39,556 nucleotides of DNA from Glaciecola sp. (GCA_023268935.1 JALRKK010000061.1:1-39556); one strand, 5' to 3'. Positions 29,162-38,369 are shown, counted from the stretch's first letter. Numbers and translations are program-made. The notes: a model not told the origin generated them from the letters alone.

Positions 29162-29602
29162 ATGATTAACTTATATTTAACATTAGTAAGTAACACACTA
29201 ATGCATGTAAGACCCAACATGATTTTATATCGTATAGAAGACTTTAAAAGTGCCCCAAGCTGGGTCGAGTACATAAGCTTGTATTCCATAACAAGTATTT
29301 TCATAGTGATAACGGCATACTCAATAATGGGCCAGATCTCAGCTCTGATTGGTCTGATTGCTTTTTTATTATTTTTGATAGCCTGTTATATCTTTGCGAC
29401 AATCAAACGCGTTCGACAAGAACGCGCTATCCAATTTTATTGCGCCTGTCTTAAGGAACTCGATAGAGACGAACTAACAAATTTAGCGCAACGCTATCGA
29501 AGTTCTGACCAAGAGCTGATAATTATCCGAAAAAGATTGCAAGACCTAAAACTCGCTCCCACCAAAACCGAACTCACTCATTTGGAAACTGCAACTGTCT
29601 AA
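29162..29602 (+). CDS. Hypothetical membrane protein
   Basis: Unrecognised 146-aa protein. Two adjacent hydrophobic helices (SLYSITSIFIVITAYSIM and ALIGLIAFLLFLIACYIFA, ~residues 40-80) are followed by a basic, helical C-terminal region (RVRQERAIQF...ELTNLAQRYRSSDQELIIIRKRL), probably cytoplasmic. In-frame ATGs at codons 14 and 20 are alternative starts; none has a clear Shine-Dalgarno. It is AT-rich. First of three plus-strand genes in the interval between pnp and tRNA-Leu, where the nusA-infB-rpsO operon would be expected. Confidence 0.6.
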   Translation: MINLYLTLVSNTLMHVRPNMILYRIEDFKSAPSWVEYISLYSITSIFIVITAYSIMGQISALIGLIAFLLFLIACYIFATIKRVRQERAIQFYCACLKELDRDELTNLAQRYRSSDQELIIIRKRLQDLKLAPTKTELTHLETATV

Positions 29603-29714
29603 AAATTTTACATTCACTATGTGATTTTTATATTTTTAATACATATTTCAACAACTTAAAAAACGGTTTAAATCTTGCTAACTAATTCTTGTCTATAGAA
29701 GTAACGAGGCAATT

Positions 29715-30017
29715 ATGAACCGGATTAAAGACACTACCAAACGTGTCGAGCTATACCATCAAACGTATCAAGAAGAAATGCATCTGCCACAGCTCGATAC
29801 AACTTCAAGCAGTAAACTTAAAGATCTACTCGATAAAATCTATCGTTTTGAGCATCGCTGTACGATGAAAAAAATTAAATACTCAGAGCCAGTATGCATA
29901 GAATTTCGTGGTGCAATTGCTGACTTGATGTTGTTGCTCGATGATTTTGACTTACAAGAAGCGATAGCTAATCGCGATAATGAGGAACCACGCAAGGACA
30001 TTGACAGTGTTGCTTAA
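29715..30017 (+). CDS. Hypothetical small soluble protein
   Basis: Unrecognised 100-aa protein with a good start (ATG behind GAGG at ~29706). Highly charged and probably helical (RIKDTTKRVELYHQTYQEEM; SSKLKDLLDKIYRFEHRC), with an acidic stretch LLLDDFDLQEAI near the C-terminus. No signal peptide or membrane segment. It lies 112 bp after the preceding unknown gene and 136 bp before the ASCH-like gene; both spacers are AT-rich without clear promoters or terminators. Confidence 0.6.
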   Translation: MNRIKDTTKRVELYHQTYQEEMHLPQLDTTSSSKLKDLLDKIYRFEHRCTMKKIKYSEPVCIEFRGAIADLMLLLDDFDLQEAIANRDNEEPRKDIDSVA

Positions 30018-30153
30018 CGGCAACACCTCTTGTGTCGACATTTTTTACATATTCCTAAATATCCATATATATTTCATTGTAATTTCAAGAACATGCACCT
30101 ATGGCACTGCTTTTGCAAATTCTTCACTACTATCGAATTAAACCGGAATAAAC

Positions 30154-30741
30154 ATGTCACTTGCAATTATTACCTTGCTAGTTTTACTCACATTATATGC
30201 CATTTATTTTTATGATAAATGTTATAACAACAGTAAAAAACACCTCAGTTTACAACAGTATTTAAAGCAAGAAAGCGCCAATAATGGTACTAATGAAACA
30301 TCCCAATCATTTTCTGATCAAGAACCCATGCTTAGACAGATCAAAGAAAATGGCGCTTTAATTTTTGAAGAGCACAAACTGAGAGGGATTCTGGATGGGA
30401 AATATTACTGGGAACTACGTACCAATAAATACAAAAAAAAGGGGTACATAGGACTGATCATAAAAGGTTCAAAAGAAGTGTCTGGAGTAGCCAAAATCGC
30501 TGCTTACCATGGTCCCCTCAGCAAAGAAGAGCTTAAAGATAACAAAGACAAGCATGGCGTTTTACTAAAACAGATAAACCAATCTGACTTCAAACACAAT
30601 ATTGCAATTGAGTTAGCTGAGATTATCCGATTTGAGCGACCTATCCCATATGAACATAAACCTGGAGCCGTGATGTGGGTAAAGATTGGCGAGCAAGATG
30701 ACGTTATGCAGGCATTGGCAAAAACATTATCTAATGACTAA
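30154..30741 (+). CDS. Membrane-anchored ASCH-domain-like protein
   Basis: 195 aa. Residues 2-20 (SLAIITLLVLLTLYAIYFY) form a single N-terminal membrane anchor, followed by a polar linker (~25-65). The C-terminal ~120 residues resemble ASCH domains (PUA-like fold, predicted RNA binding): GILDGKYYWELRTN, YIGLIIKGSKEVSGVAKI, GPLSKEEL with KHG, and the closing FERPIPYEHKPGAVMWVKI, which is typical of the family. Known relatives are soluble, some being amidohydrolases of acetylcytidine; the membrane tether is unusual. It is followed by a hairpin terminator shared with the convergent tRNA-Leu gene. Domain assignment is by pattern recognition only. Confidence 0.65.
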   Translation: MSLAIITLLVLLTLYAIYFYDKCYNNSKKHLSLQQYLKQESANNGTNETSQSFSDQEPMLRQIKENGALIFEEHKLRGILDGKYYWELRTNKYKKKGYIGLIIKGSKEVSGVAKIAAYHGPLSKEELKDNKDKHGVLLKQINQSDFKHNIAIELAEIIRFERPIPYEHKPGAVMWVKIGEQDDVMQALAKTLSND

Positions 30742-30742
30742 T

Positions 30743-30768
30743 AAAAAAACGAGCAATCGCTCGTTTTT
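30743..30768. terminator. Bidirectional terminator between ASCH-like gene and tRNA-Leu
   Basis: CGAGC (30750-30754) and GCTCG (30759-30763) form a stem around AATC, flanked by A7 on the left and T5 on the right, giving a U-tract on both strands. It can end the plus-strand unknown genes and the minus-strand secG-tRNA transcript. Confidence 0.85.
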
Positions 30769-30774
30769 CTGAAT

Positions 30775-30860
30775 TGGTGCGGAAAGCGGGACTTGAACCC
30801 GCACGAGCATAGCTCACCACCCCCTCAAGATGGCGTGTCTACCAATTCCACCACTTCCGC
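30775..30860 (-). tRNA. leuU: tRNA-Leu (GAG)
   Basis: An 86-nt minus-strand tRNA with encoded CCA (30775-30777). Acceptor arms GCGGAAG and CTTTCCGC pair; the T arm GCGGGTTCAAGTCCCGC is intact; there is a long variable arm as in class II tRNAs. The anticodon loop TTGAGGG (30822-30828) gives anticodon GAG (30824-30826), reading CUC/CUU Leu codons. Its 5' end is 15 bp after secG, so it is probably processed from a tpiA-secG-tRNA transcript. E. coli leuU has the same place beside secG. Confidence 0.97.
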
Positions 30861-30875
30861 AAAAATTGACATTAA

Positions 30876-31292
30876 TTAGTTACCAGGCTTATCACCCGAA
30901 TCTTTTTTATCATCTTGGGTAGATGAAGCAGGTACATCAGACGCAGGAACAGACTGTTGCACAGGCAAATTAGAAACAGGCACATCAGAATTAGCCGGCA
31001 TGACTGGTGCAGTAGAAACGGGAACTTCGATGTTTTCGAATTCATCAACTGCTTTTTCTGAGCCCGCTGTTAGATTACCAAGTAACAAGCAAATGACAAA
31101 GAAAAATGTTGCTAAGATAGCTGTTGTTCTGGTTAAAAAGTTACCTGAACCTGACGAACCAAATACGGTGTTAGAACCGCCACCACCGAAAGATGCCCCC
31201 ATATCAGCACCCTTGCCTTGTTGGATAAGGACTAAACCGATTAAGCCCAGTGCGACAATCAAGTAAGCAACAATCAATACTTCTTGTAACAT
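30876..31292 (-). CDS. secG: Protein translocase subunit SecG
   Basis: Auxiliary membrane subunit of the SecYEG translocon. 138 aa (E. coli 110). Two membrane helices (EVLIVAYLIVALGLIGLVLI and TTAILATFFFVICLLLG) bracket the conserved cytoplasmic loop GADMGASFGGGGSNTVFGSSGSGNF. The C-terminal ~50 residues are a Ser/Pro/Val-rich, acidic tail of low complexity, longer than in E. coli. GAGG precedes the ATG. It lies 8 bp after tpiA and 15 bp before tRNA-Leu. Confidence 0.95.
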   Translation of the reverse strand: MLQEVLIVAYLIVALGLIGLVLIQQGKGADMGASFGGGGSNTVFGSSGSGNFLTRTTAILATFFFVICLLLGNLTAGSEKAVDEFENIEVPVSTAPVMPANSDVPVSNLPVQQSVPASDVPASSTQDDKKDSGDKPGN

Positions 31293-31300
31293 GTAAACCT

Positions 31301-32041
31301 CTATTTATTTGCAGCTTTGCAAATGTTTGTAAATTCTTCTAATTTAAGGCTTGCTCCACCGACAAGACCACCGTCTATATCTGGTTGAGCAAACAACTCT
31401 GGGGCAGTTGATGCATTCACACTGCCGCCGTATAGTATTTTTAATGACTCGGCAACTGCCTCATCATGTTTTGCGAACCAAGCTCGAATAAACGCATGTA
31501 CCTCTTGCGCTTGAGCTGGCGTTGCAGTTTCACCAGTGCCAATCGCCCATATTGGCTCGTATGCAACAATTGCGTTACCAAATCCTGCAATACCAACTAT
31601 ATCGAGTACCGCTTGCAACTGCGCTGCTAAAAAGGTAAATAAATCACCGGCTTGTCTGGTTTCTAACGATTCCCCAACACATAATATGGGAGTCAAACCA
31701 CCATCTTGAGCTCTGGCAAATTTTGCTGCAACAAGGTTATTGTCTTCGGCGAACATCTCTCTGCGTTCTGAATGACCGACAATCACATACTGCGCACCAA
31801 CACTTGCAAGTTGCTCACTAGATATTTCACCCGTAAAAGCTCCAGAAGTACTAGATGCCAAATTCTGACCGCCTAATCCCAGGCCAGATTGGAACAAAGG
31901 TAAAAATACAGCAGGAGGACAGATCACGATATCAACTTCAGATAGATTGATGTTACCTAAACCTTGGTCAAATGTTGTTACTAGGCTAGGGTCTCCATTG
32001 AGTTTCCAATTCCCAGCAACCAACTTGCGCCGTTGAATCAT
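31301..32041 (-). CDS. tpiA: Triosephosphate isomerase
   Basis: Interconverts dihydroxyacetone phosphate and glyceraldehyde 3-phosphate in glycolysis and gluconeogenesis. 246 aa with the ATG at 32039-32041, chosen because GGAAG lies just upstream and MIQRRKLVAGNWK matches the family start; an ATG six codons earlier has no ribosome-binding site. Catalytic features: Lys in AGNWKLNG, His in VGHSERR, Glu in VAYEPIWAIGTG, and the phosphate loop GGSVNAS. Its place between glmM and secG is the usual one in many gammaproteobacteria. Confidence 0.96.
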   Translation of the reverse strand: MIQRRKLVAGNWKLNGDPSLVTTFDQGLGNINLSEVDIVICPPAVFLPLFQSGLGLGGQNLASSTSGAFTGEISSEQLASVGAQYVIVGHSERREMFAEDNNLVAAKFARAQDGGLTPILCVGESLETRQAGDLFTFLAAQLQAVLDIVGIAGFGNAIVAYEPIWAIGTGETATPAQAQEVHAFIRAWFAKHDEAVAESLKILYGGSVNASTAPELFAQPDIDGGLVGGASLKLEEFTNICKAANK

Positions 32042-32124
32042 CGTTTGTCTTCCATGCAAGTGTGCTTGAGCGCGAGATGATACCCAAGCCTACTGATTTA
32101 TACAAGAACAAAATACACAAATGC

Positions 32125-33471
32125 CTATGCTTTGCTCACTTCTTCAACTACTGCGGCGATTTGCTGAGCATTTTGTTGCGCAATATTATTATCTTCAGCT
32201 TCAACCATCACTCGAATGAGTGGTTCTGTACCGCTCTTGCGCAATAATACCCGCCCTGTGTCGCCCATAGCCTGTTCCGCTGTAGCAACAGCATCTTGTA
32301 CAGTTGAGTTAGAGATAAAGTCTTGCGAATCATCGCTGTAGCGAACATTTATGAGTGTTTGGGGGAACTTTTTCATACCACTTGCCAAGGCATGTAAGCT
32401 CATATCATTACGCAGCATCGCAGTGATAACTTGTAATCCTGCCACAATGCCATCACCGGTTGACGTGGCTGCTAAATTGAGGATATGACCTGAACCTTCA
32501 CCACCGATTTGCCAGCCATTTTCTTGCAATAATTCCATGACATAACGATCGCCCACTTTACTGCGTTTGAATGGGATACCTAATTGCTCAAGAGCAAGTT
32601 CTAAACCTAAATTGGACATTTGTGTACCAACAACCCCGCCACTTAGGCGACCGGACTTTAATGCATCTCGAGCGATAATGAATAATATTTGGTCACCATC
32701 AATAACATTGCCCTTATGATCAACAAGCATAATACGGTCGCCGTCACCATCCAAAGCAAAGCCTAAATCAGCTCCGTGTTCAAGAACCGCCTCAGCACAT
32801 GCTTTCATAGAGGTAGCACCCACCTTGTGGTTTATATTGGTGCCGTTTGGTGATGTGCCTATGGTGATGACCTCAGCACCTAATTCACTCAGTACATTTG
32901 GAGCGATGTGGTACGTTGCACCATGTGCACAATCCACAACGATCTTCATCCCTGTGAGCGATAATTCAGAAGGGAATGTCCCTTTACAAAACTCAATATA
33001 ACGACCCGCGGCATCGTCAATCCGAACCGCTTTACCAAACTTGTCAGCAGCCACGCATTCCATTGGTTGATCGAGCATTGCTTCAATTGCTAACTCAACA
33101 TCGTCGTCTAGTTTAAAACCATTGGCCGAGAAAAACTTGATACCATTGTCATAATATGGGTTATGAGATGCACTGATTACTATGCCTGCTTCAGAACGAA
33201 ATGTCTTGGTCAAATAGGCAATCGCTGGCGTGGGCATCGGTCCTAATAAACCTACATTTAACCCTGCTGCAGACAAACCAGCTTCTAGTGCGGATTCCAG
33301 CATATATCCAGAAAGGCGTGTGTCTTTGCCAATTAAGACCTTGTTAGTACCCTTACCGGCAAGTACCTTTCCGGCGGCCCAACCTAATTTTGTAATGAAC
33401 TCTGGGTTGATAGCTGACTCACCGACACGACCTCGAATACCGTCCGTGCCAAAATATTTGCGTTGACTCAT
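32125..33471 (-). CDS. glmM: Phosphoglucosamine mutase
   Basis: Converts glucosamine-6-phosphate to glucosamine-1-phosphate for UDP-GlcNAc, feeding peptidoglycan and lipopolysaccharide. 448 aa (E. coli 445). It has the N-terminal [12 protein letters not shown], the phosphoserine loop with Ser102 in [16 protein letters not shown], the Mg-binding DGDGDR, sugar-binding GEGSGH and the C-terminal phosphate-binding [12 protein letters not shown]. Follows folP by 26 bp and precedes tpiA by 83 bp. Confidence 0.97.
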   Translation of the reverse strand: MSQRKYFGTDGIRGRVGESAINPEFITKLGWAAGKVLAGKGTNKVLIGKDTRLSGYMLESALEAGLSAAGLNVGLLGPMPTPAIAYLTKTFRSEAGIVISASHNPYYDNGIKFFSANGFKLDDDVELAIEAMLDQPMECVAADKFGKAVRIDDAAGRYIEFCKGTFPSELSLTGMKIVVDCAHGATYHIAPNVLSELGAEVITIGTSPNGTNINHKVGATSMKACAEAVLEHGADLGFALDGDGDRIMLVDHKGNVIDGDQILFIIARDALKSGRLSGGVVGTQMSNLGLELALEQLGIPFKRSKVGDRYVMELLQENGWQIGGEGSGHILNLAATSTGDGIVAGLQVITAMLRNDMSLHALASGMKKFPQTLINVRYSDDSQDFISNSTVQDAVATAEQAMGDTGRVLLRKSGTEPLIRVMVEAEDNNIAQQNAQQIAAVVEEVSKA

Positions 33472-33497
33472 TAACGTTTACTTCCCTATGAGATTAA

Positions 33498-34322
33498 TTA
33501 TTCGACTGAATTAGTCTGGTTAAAAATAGTGACCAAATCGACTGTTTCGGCCACATCATGCACACGAAGAATGCTAGCTCCTTTAACGCACGCTAACATA
33601 GCACATGCCAAGCTTCCTGCCAAACGATCAGGCGTGTCACGGTCCAATAATTTACCAATCATAGATTTGCGTGATATGCCGGCTAGAACAGGCACATTGA
33701 GATATTGGAACTTATTGAGATGTTTCAGTAATTGATAATTGTGTTCAAGAGTCTTACCAAAACCAAATCCAGGATCGACTATAATCCGATCTGTTGCAAT
33801 GCCTGCTGCCACACATGCATTAATACGCTGTAATAAAAAGTCATATACGTCACCGACTACTGAGGTATAGGTTGGGTTATCTTGCATCGTTCTGGGCTCG
33901 CCTTGCATGTGCATTAAACATACTGGAACCTTAAGTGAGGCAGCCGTTACAAGAGCCTCGGGTTGTTGTAGCGCACACACATCGTTAATCATATCTGCAC
34001 CAGCATTTACTGCAGCATGCATGACTTCAGCCTTATTTGTATCAATCGAAATAACGCCATCAAACTCTTTACGTAATTCTTGGATAACGGGAACGACTCT
34101 GTTTATCTCATCTTCTGCTGTAACAGGCTTTGCTCCAGGACGAGTCGACTCACCGCCAACATCGATCATTTTTGCGCCATCAGCAATCATTTGACGAGCT
34201 TGTTTTAATGCAGTTTCTACTGAATCAAACTGTCCTCCGTCAGAGAATGAGTCAGGAGTGATGTTTAAGATACCCATTACTAATGGAGTATGAAAATTGT
34301 GAGAAACTTGAGAAAAATTCAT
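33498..34322 (-). CDS. folP: Dihydropteroate synthase
   Basis: Condenses p-aminobenzoate with dihydropterin pyrophosphate in folate synthesis; the target of sulfonamides. 274 aa from the ATG at 34320-34322, which has AGGGA 7 bases upstream; a GTG seven codons earlier (34343) would abut the ftsH terminator. Motifs: GILNITPDSFSDGG, DVGGESTRPGA, SIDTNKAEV, and GISRKSMIG. Part of the ftsH-folP-glmM order, but a strong terminator after ftsH means its expression depends on readthrough or a local promoter. Confidence 0.95.
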   Translation of the reverse strand: MNFSQVSHNFHTPLVMGILNITPDSFSDGGQFDSVETALKQARQMIADGAKMIDVGGESTRPGAKPVTAEDEINRVVPVIQELRKEFDGVISIDTNKAEVMHAAVNAGADMINDVCALQQPEALVTAASLKVPVCLMHMQGEPRTMQDNPTYTSVVGDVYDFLLQRINACVAAGIATDRIIVDPGFGFGKTLEHNYQLLKHLNKFQYLNVPVLAGISRKSMIGKLLDRDTPDRLAGSLACAMLACVKGASILRVHDVAETVDLVTIFNQTNSVE

Positions 34323-34343
34323 TGCGATATCCCTATTAAGCAC

Positions 34344-34368
34344 AAAACGCCGGCTTAGCCGGCGTTTT
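34344..34368 (-). terminator. Strong hairpin terminator between ftsH and folP
   Basis: A perfect 11-bp GC-rich stem (arms 34344-34354 and 34358-34368) with a 3-base TTA loop, ending in TTTT on the minus strand. It starts 17 bp after the ftsH stop codon and lies immediately before the folP leader. The T run is short, so partial readthrough is plausible. Confidence 0.8.
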
Positions 34369-34385
34369 AATAACAGTATTACACG

Positions 34386-36308
34386 TTAGTGAGGTAGGTC
34401 ACCTGGTTTACCTACTGGCTCGTCATCACCTTTGTCATCTAGAGTAGTCGTGCCACTATCATTGTTATCAGGTTTGTTGTCACGACGCTCCCAATCCGCT
34501 GGTGGACGCACATCTACACGTGCCATCAAGTCATCTATTTGCAATGCATCAATGGTTTCATACTTCATTAACGCATCTTTCATCGTATGCAAAATATCCT
34601 CGTTATCTTTAAGAATTTGTTCGGCGCGTGCGTAATTCCGATCCAAAATCTTTTTGATTTCAGCATCAATTGCTTTAGCGGTATCATCCGACATAGAAGA
34701 GGATTTCGATGCGGAACGGCCAAGGAATACTTCACCTTCTTCTTCTGCGAACAACTGCGGCCCCATGACTTCGGAAAGTCCCCATTGCGTCACCATCTTG
34801 CGAGCAATGTCGGTGGCACGCTCAATATCATTAGATGCACCAGTTGTGACTTTTTCGTCACCATAGATAATGGCTTCTGCAAGTCGACCACCATACAAAG
34901 ACGAAATCATGCTTTCTAAGTGTTGCTTTGAGTGTGATACACGATCTTTTTCAGGTAAGTACATAGTCACACCTAGCGCACGCCCACGAGGAATAATAGA
35001 CACTTTGTAAACTGGATCATGTTCAGGCACGATGCGACCAACGATAGCGTGGCCTGCTTCGTGATAAGCAGTCATTTCTTTTTCTGATTCAGACATCACC
35101 ATCGTCTTGCGCTCAGCGCCCATCATAATTTTGTCTTTAGCCTTCTCAAACTGCTCCATATGTACTAGACGACTGTTTGAACGGGCTGCAAATAATGCGG
35201 CTTCGTTCACTAGGTTTGCTAGATCCGCACCAGAAAAACCTGGCGTACCGCGAGCAATCACTGCGGGTTCCACATCATCCCCAATTGGGACTTTGCGCAT
35301 ATGCACCTTAAGAATGTGCTCACGACCGCGGATATCAGGTAAGCCCACAACAACTTGACGGTCAAAACGGCCAGGACGTAATAACGCAGGGTCTAAGACA
35401 TCTGGACGGTTCGTCGCAGCAATCACAATAATGCCTTCGTGTCCTTCGAAACCATCCATTTCGACAAGCATTTGGTTAAGTGTTTGTTCACGTTCATCGT
35501 GACCACCGCCAAGACCAGCGCCACGCTGGCGTCCGACTGCGTCGATCTCGTCGATAAAGATGATACATGGTGCAGACTTTTTAGCCTGTTCAAACATGTC
35601 ACGTACACGCGATGCACCCACACCGACAAACATTTCGACAAAGTCAGAACCTGAAATGGTGAAGAACGGAACTTTTGCCTCTCCAGCAATCGCTTTAGCA
35701 AGTAGTGTTTTACCGGTGCCAGGAGGACCAACCATCAACACACCTTTAGGGATTTTGCCACCTAACTTCTGAAACTTTGAAGGATCTCTTAAAAAATCCA
35801 CTAGCTCTGAAACTTCTTCTTTGGCTTCATCACACCCGGCTACGTCAGCAAAAGTCGTTTTAATCTGATCCTCTGAAAGTAAGCGAGCTTTGGACTTACC
35901 AAAAGACATTGCCCCACGGCCACCACCGCCTTGCATTTGGCGCATGAAGAAAATCCACACACCAATCAACAATAACATTGGAAACCATGAAATAAAAATA
36001 GAAGTCAATAAAGATTGCTCCTGAGGAGGTTCCCCTAATATTTTCACGTCTTGTTTGACTAAGTCAGAAACAAGTTGGTCATCAAAATACGGAATATAAG
36101 TGACAAATGTCTCACCTGTTCGCTTGGTGCCACGGATTTCGTTCTTGGAAGAATCAATTCTGACCTCACGGATCATCCCTTGGTTGGCTTCTTTCAAAAA
36201 CGTCGTGTAATCGGTTTGTGGGCGTGCGTTCTCGCCCGGAGAAAAGTTATCAAAAACAGCCATCAGCACCACTGCTATGACCAACCATAAAATTAGATTT
36301 TTCGCCAT
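34386..36308 (-). CDS. ftsH: ATP-dependent zinc metalloprotease FtsH
   Basis: Membrane-bound AAA+ protease that degrades LpxC, sigma-32 and unassembled membrane proteins. 640 aa from the ATG at 36306-36308 (E. coli 644; both begin [16 protein letters not shown]); a TTG three codons upstream is possible. Two membrane helices flank a periplasmic domain; Walker A GPPGTGKT, Walker B IIFIDEID, the second region of homology (RPGRFDRQ), and the zinc site HEAGH around residue 415. The C-terminal tail is charged and low-complexity. It follows rlmE, as in E. coli. Confidence 0.98.
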   Translation of the reverse strand: MAKNLILWLVIAVVLMAVFDNFSPGENARPQTDYTTFLKEANQGMIREVRIDSSKNEIRGTKRTGETFVTYIPYFDDQLVSDLVKQDVKILGEPPQEQSLLTSIFISWFPMLLLIGVWIFFMRQMQGGGGRGAMSFGKSKARLLSEDQIKTTFADVAGCDEAKEEVSELVDFLRDPSKFQKLGGKIPKGVLMVGPPGTGKTLLAKAIAGEAKVPFFTISGSDFVEMFVGVGASRVRDMFEQAKKSAPCIIFIDEIDAVGRQRGAGLGGGHDEREQTLNQMLVEMDGFEGHEGIIVIAATNRPDVLDPALLRPGRFDRQVVVGLPDIRGREHILKVHMRKVPIGDDVEPAVIARGTPGFSGADLANLVNEAALFAARSNSRLVHMEQFEKAKDKIMMGAERKTMVMSESEKEMTAYHEAGHAIVGRIVPEHDPVYKVSIIPRGRALGVTMYLPEKDRVSHSKQHLESMISSLYGGRLAEAIIYGDEKVTTGASNDIERATDIARKMVTQWGLSEVMGPQLFAEEEGEVFLGRSASKSSSMSDDTAKAIDAEIKKILDRNYARAEQILKDNEDILHTMKDALMKYETIDALQIDDLMARVDVRPPADWERRDNKPDNNDSGTTTLDDKGDDEPVGKPGDLPH

Positions 36309-36376
36309 GTCACTCAACGTGTTTAACCTCTTGTCAAAACTAGCCGATTGAAAAATTCAGCCACAGTATAAGACTA

Positions 36377-37006
36377 CTATACTTTATAGCCTGTTGCCAC
36401 TAAGTAAACCTCCCGAGAGCGTGCTCTTGATGAATCTGGCTTTCGTGTTTTTATAGTGGTAAATGTTTGTTTTATTTCTTTAAAATATTCATCAAAGCCT
36501 TCTCCTTGGAATACTTTAATTGCAAACGCACCATTTTTGCCCAACACCTGACGGCACATATCCAACGCTAACTCGCACAAATACATTGACCGTGCCTGGT
36601 CAACACTCGCGTTTCCGCTCATGTTTGGTGCCATATCTGACAATATAATATCTACGCTGGTATCACCAATTCTGTTCAATAAAGTTTGCAAAACTTTTTC
36701 TTCGCGAAAATCACCTTGTAAAAAATCCACCCCAGCAATCGGATCCATTGGTAATATATCGCATGCAATAACTTGACCTTGACTACCAACTAACTCAGTT
36801 GCCAGTTGTGACCAACCGCCTGGTGCCGCACCCAAATCAACCACCGTCATTCCTGGTTTGATTAATTGGTCTTTCGCTTGGATTTCTTCGAGCTTAAATA
36901 CTGCACGAGAACGCAGACCTTGTTTTTGCGCTTTTTGCACATAATGGTCATTAAAATGTTCGGTAAGCCAGCGTTTAGAACTCGCAGAATGCTTTTTCTT
37001 CGTCAT
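36377..37006 (-). CDS. rlmE: 23S rRNA 2'-O-methyltransferase (U2552)
   Basis: SAM-dependent heat-shock methyltransferase (RlmE/FtsJ/RrmJ) that modifies U2552 late in 50S assembly. 209 aa from the ATG at 37004-37006, chosen because [18 protein letters not shown] aligns with the E. coli start; the frame is open 33 codons further up but would cross the divergent promoter region. SAM motif [19 protein letters not shown], the catalytic Asp in [10 protein letters not shown], and Lys in IKVFQGEG are all present. Divergent from yhbY. Confidence 0.96.
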   Translation of the reverse strand: MTKKKHSASSKRWLTEHFNDHYVQKAQKQGLRSRAVFKLEEIQAKDQLIKPGMTVVDLGAAPGGWSQLATELVGSQGQVIACDILPMDPIAGVDFLQGDFREEKVLQTLLNRIGDTSVDIILSDMAPNMSGNASVDQARSMYLCELALDMCRQVLGKNGAFAIKVFQGEGFDEYFKEIKQTFTTIKTRKPDSSRARSREVYLVATGYKV

Positions 37007-37088
37007 TGCGTAAAATATTGGTACATCATTATAGATAGAGGTAGAATACACGTTTTCAAGTGCATTGTGCAAAATAACTCGTATTAAT

Positions 37089-37385
37089 ATGGCATTATCT
37101 AACAAACAAAAGCAGTATCTTAAAGGGCTCGCCCACCCACTTAAACCCGTTGTTCAGCTTGGTGGCAATGGTTTTACAGAAGGAGTGTTGGCAGAAATCG
37201 AAAATGCCCTAGCGCATCACGAATTAATCAAGGTCAAAGTGCCATCTGAGGATCGTGATGAAAAAAAACTCATTATGGACGCCATTATTCGTGAAACAGG
37301 AGCTGAAAAACTGCAAGTCATCGGCCATACCCTTATCATGTACAAAGCTAGTGAAGACAATAAGATAGAACTTCCTCGCAAATAA
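37089..37385 (+). CDS. yhbY: CRS1-YhbY domain RNA-binding protein
   Basis: Small RNA-binding protein associated with the 50S precursor. 98 aa (E. coli 97). The start at 37089 ([20 protein letters not shown]) matches the family; an earlier ATG at 37065 would add eight unrelated residues. The GxxG-type loop is in [26 protein letters not shown] and the ending IELPRK are conserved. Divergent from rlmE (82-bp gap with AT-rich promoter-like sequence, including TATAAT at 37028-37033 on the minus strand). The following SDR gene starts 17 bp later. Confidence 0.95.
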   Translation: MALSNKQKQYLKGLAHPLKPVVQLGGNGFTEGVLAEIENALAHHELIKVKVPSEDRDEKKLIMDAIIRETGAEKLQVIGHTLIMYKASEDNKIELPRK

Positions 37386-37402
37386 ACTTTACTGGAAGCA
37401 CT

Positions 37403-38167
37403 ATGCAGATAAGTAAGCAAACGTTTGTTATTACTGGCGCTGGTTCTGGTTTAGGCTTAGCCACTGCAAAATATCTATCTGCACAAGGTGCACATTTAGC
37501 CTTACTCGATATCAATGCTGAACAATGCCGGTGCGCTGTGACCGAACTACAATCGGACTCGGCTATTTCTTATGTAGTAGATGTGACGAATGAGGTACAA
37601 GTCGAAGATACCTTTGCACAAATCAAACAAAGCTTTGGTACAGTCCATGGTTTAGTTAATTGTGCAGGCGTTGCTTCAGCGCAAAGAGTTCTGAGCAAAT
37701 CTGGGAAAGCGAATCCTCTTTCCGGATTTGCTTCCGTCGTCAACATAAACCTGATAGGTTCCTATAACTGTGCCCGAGTCGCGGCTCAATACATGGCATC
37801 CAATGCATCCGAAGAAAATGGCGTCATTATAAACACGGCTTCAGTGGCCGGCTATGAAGGGCAAATTGGTCAGACCGCTTATGCGGCATCTAAAGCTGGA
37901 ATAATAGGATTATGTATCGCTCTAGCTCGAGACTTGGCGTCATCCAAAATAAGAGTCAACACCATCGCTCCAGGAATTATGGCGACTCCAATGTTATTGG
38001 GTATGCCACAAAATGTGCAAGATGCCTTATCGGAAACAGTAGTGAATCCCAAACGGCTGGGAGCACCTGAAGAGTTTGCCAAGTTAGTTGCACACATTAT
38101 TGATAATGATTATCTCAATGGCGAAACTATTCGGTTAGATGGTGCTTTGCGTATGGGGCCGAAGTGA
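37403..38167 (+). CDS. SDR family dehydrogenase, type II 3-hydroxyacyl-CoA dehydrogenase-like
   Basis: 254-aa classical short-chain dehydrogenase. The NAD-binding motif is TGAGSGLG (11-18), with Asp36 in ALLDIN favouring NAD over NADP; NCAG (86-89); catalytic Ser147, Tyr160 and Lys164 (YAASK). The long insertion after AQRVL and the ending IRLDGALRMGPK resemble the HSD17B10/type II hydroxyacyl-CoA dehydrogenase group, suggesting fatty-acid or branched-chain amino acid breakdown. Substrate is inferred only. It is 17 bp after yhbY and may be cotranscribed, and is convergent with the small four-Cys gene. Confidence 0.88.
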   Translation: MQISKQTFVITGAGSGLGLATAKYLSAQGAHLALLDINAEQCRCAVTELQSDSAISYVVDVTNEVQVEDTFAQIKQSFGTVHGLVNCAGVASAQRVLSKSGKANPLSGFASVVNINLIGSYNCARVAAQYMASNASEENGVIINTASVAGYEGQIGQTAYAASKAGIIGLCIALARDLASSKIRVNTIAPGIMATPMLLGMPQNVQDALSETVVNPKRLGAPEEFAKLVAHIIDNDYLNGETIRLDGALRMGPK

Positions 38168-38177
38168 ACTAACCGTA

Positions 38178-38369
38178 TTAATTGCGCTTCGCTTGCTTCC
38201 ATGTCCCACCGTATTGATATCCGTCTTGCTCTTTGATAGCTAATTGACAAGCTTTGCATACCAATATCCAATCAGATTGCTCTTGGTATTTGACCCGAAA
38301 CATCTCTGCAACGATAGCCTGACAGCCTACACAATGTTTTTCCGGTTTTTGGCGAGAGCGTTTCCCCAC
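38178..38369 (-). CDS. Small four-cysteine putative zinc-ribbon protein
   Basis: Unrecognised 63-aa basic protein. Two CxxC knuckles (CVGC at 13-16, CKAC at 38-41) 21 residues apart suggest a zinc ribbon; the ends are Lys/Arg-rich, and the C-terminus reads YQYGGTWKQAKRN. The GTG start (38367-38369) overlaps the stop of the upstream Lon-like frame as TAGTG, which favours translational coupling with it. Nucleic-acid or protein binding is possible, but nothing in the sequence proves it. Confidence 0.65.
   Translation of the reverse strand: MGKRSRQKPEKHCVGCQAIVAEMFRVKYQEQSDWILVCKACQLAIKEQDGYQYGGTWKQAKRN

Noticed and set aside
30743-30768. The hairpin beside tRNA-Leu as an attachment site
   Set aside because: The short GC stem flanked by A and T runs is fully explained as a bidirectional terminator.
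29162-30775. A tRNA-Leu-inserted genomic island or prophage remnant
   Set aside because: The location at the tRNA 3' end is suggestive, but no integrase, no duplicated tRNA 3' end and no phage gene were found.
37007-37105. A 33-residue N-terminal extension of rlmE
   Set aside because: Homology with E. coli RlmE begins at MTKKK; the extension would cross the divergent promoter and overlap the start of yhbY.
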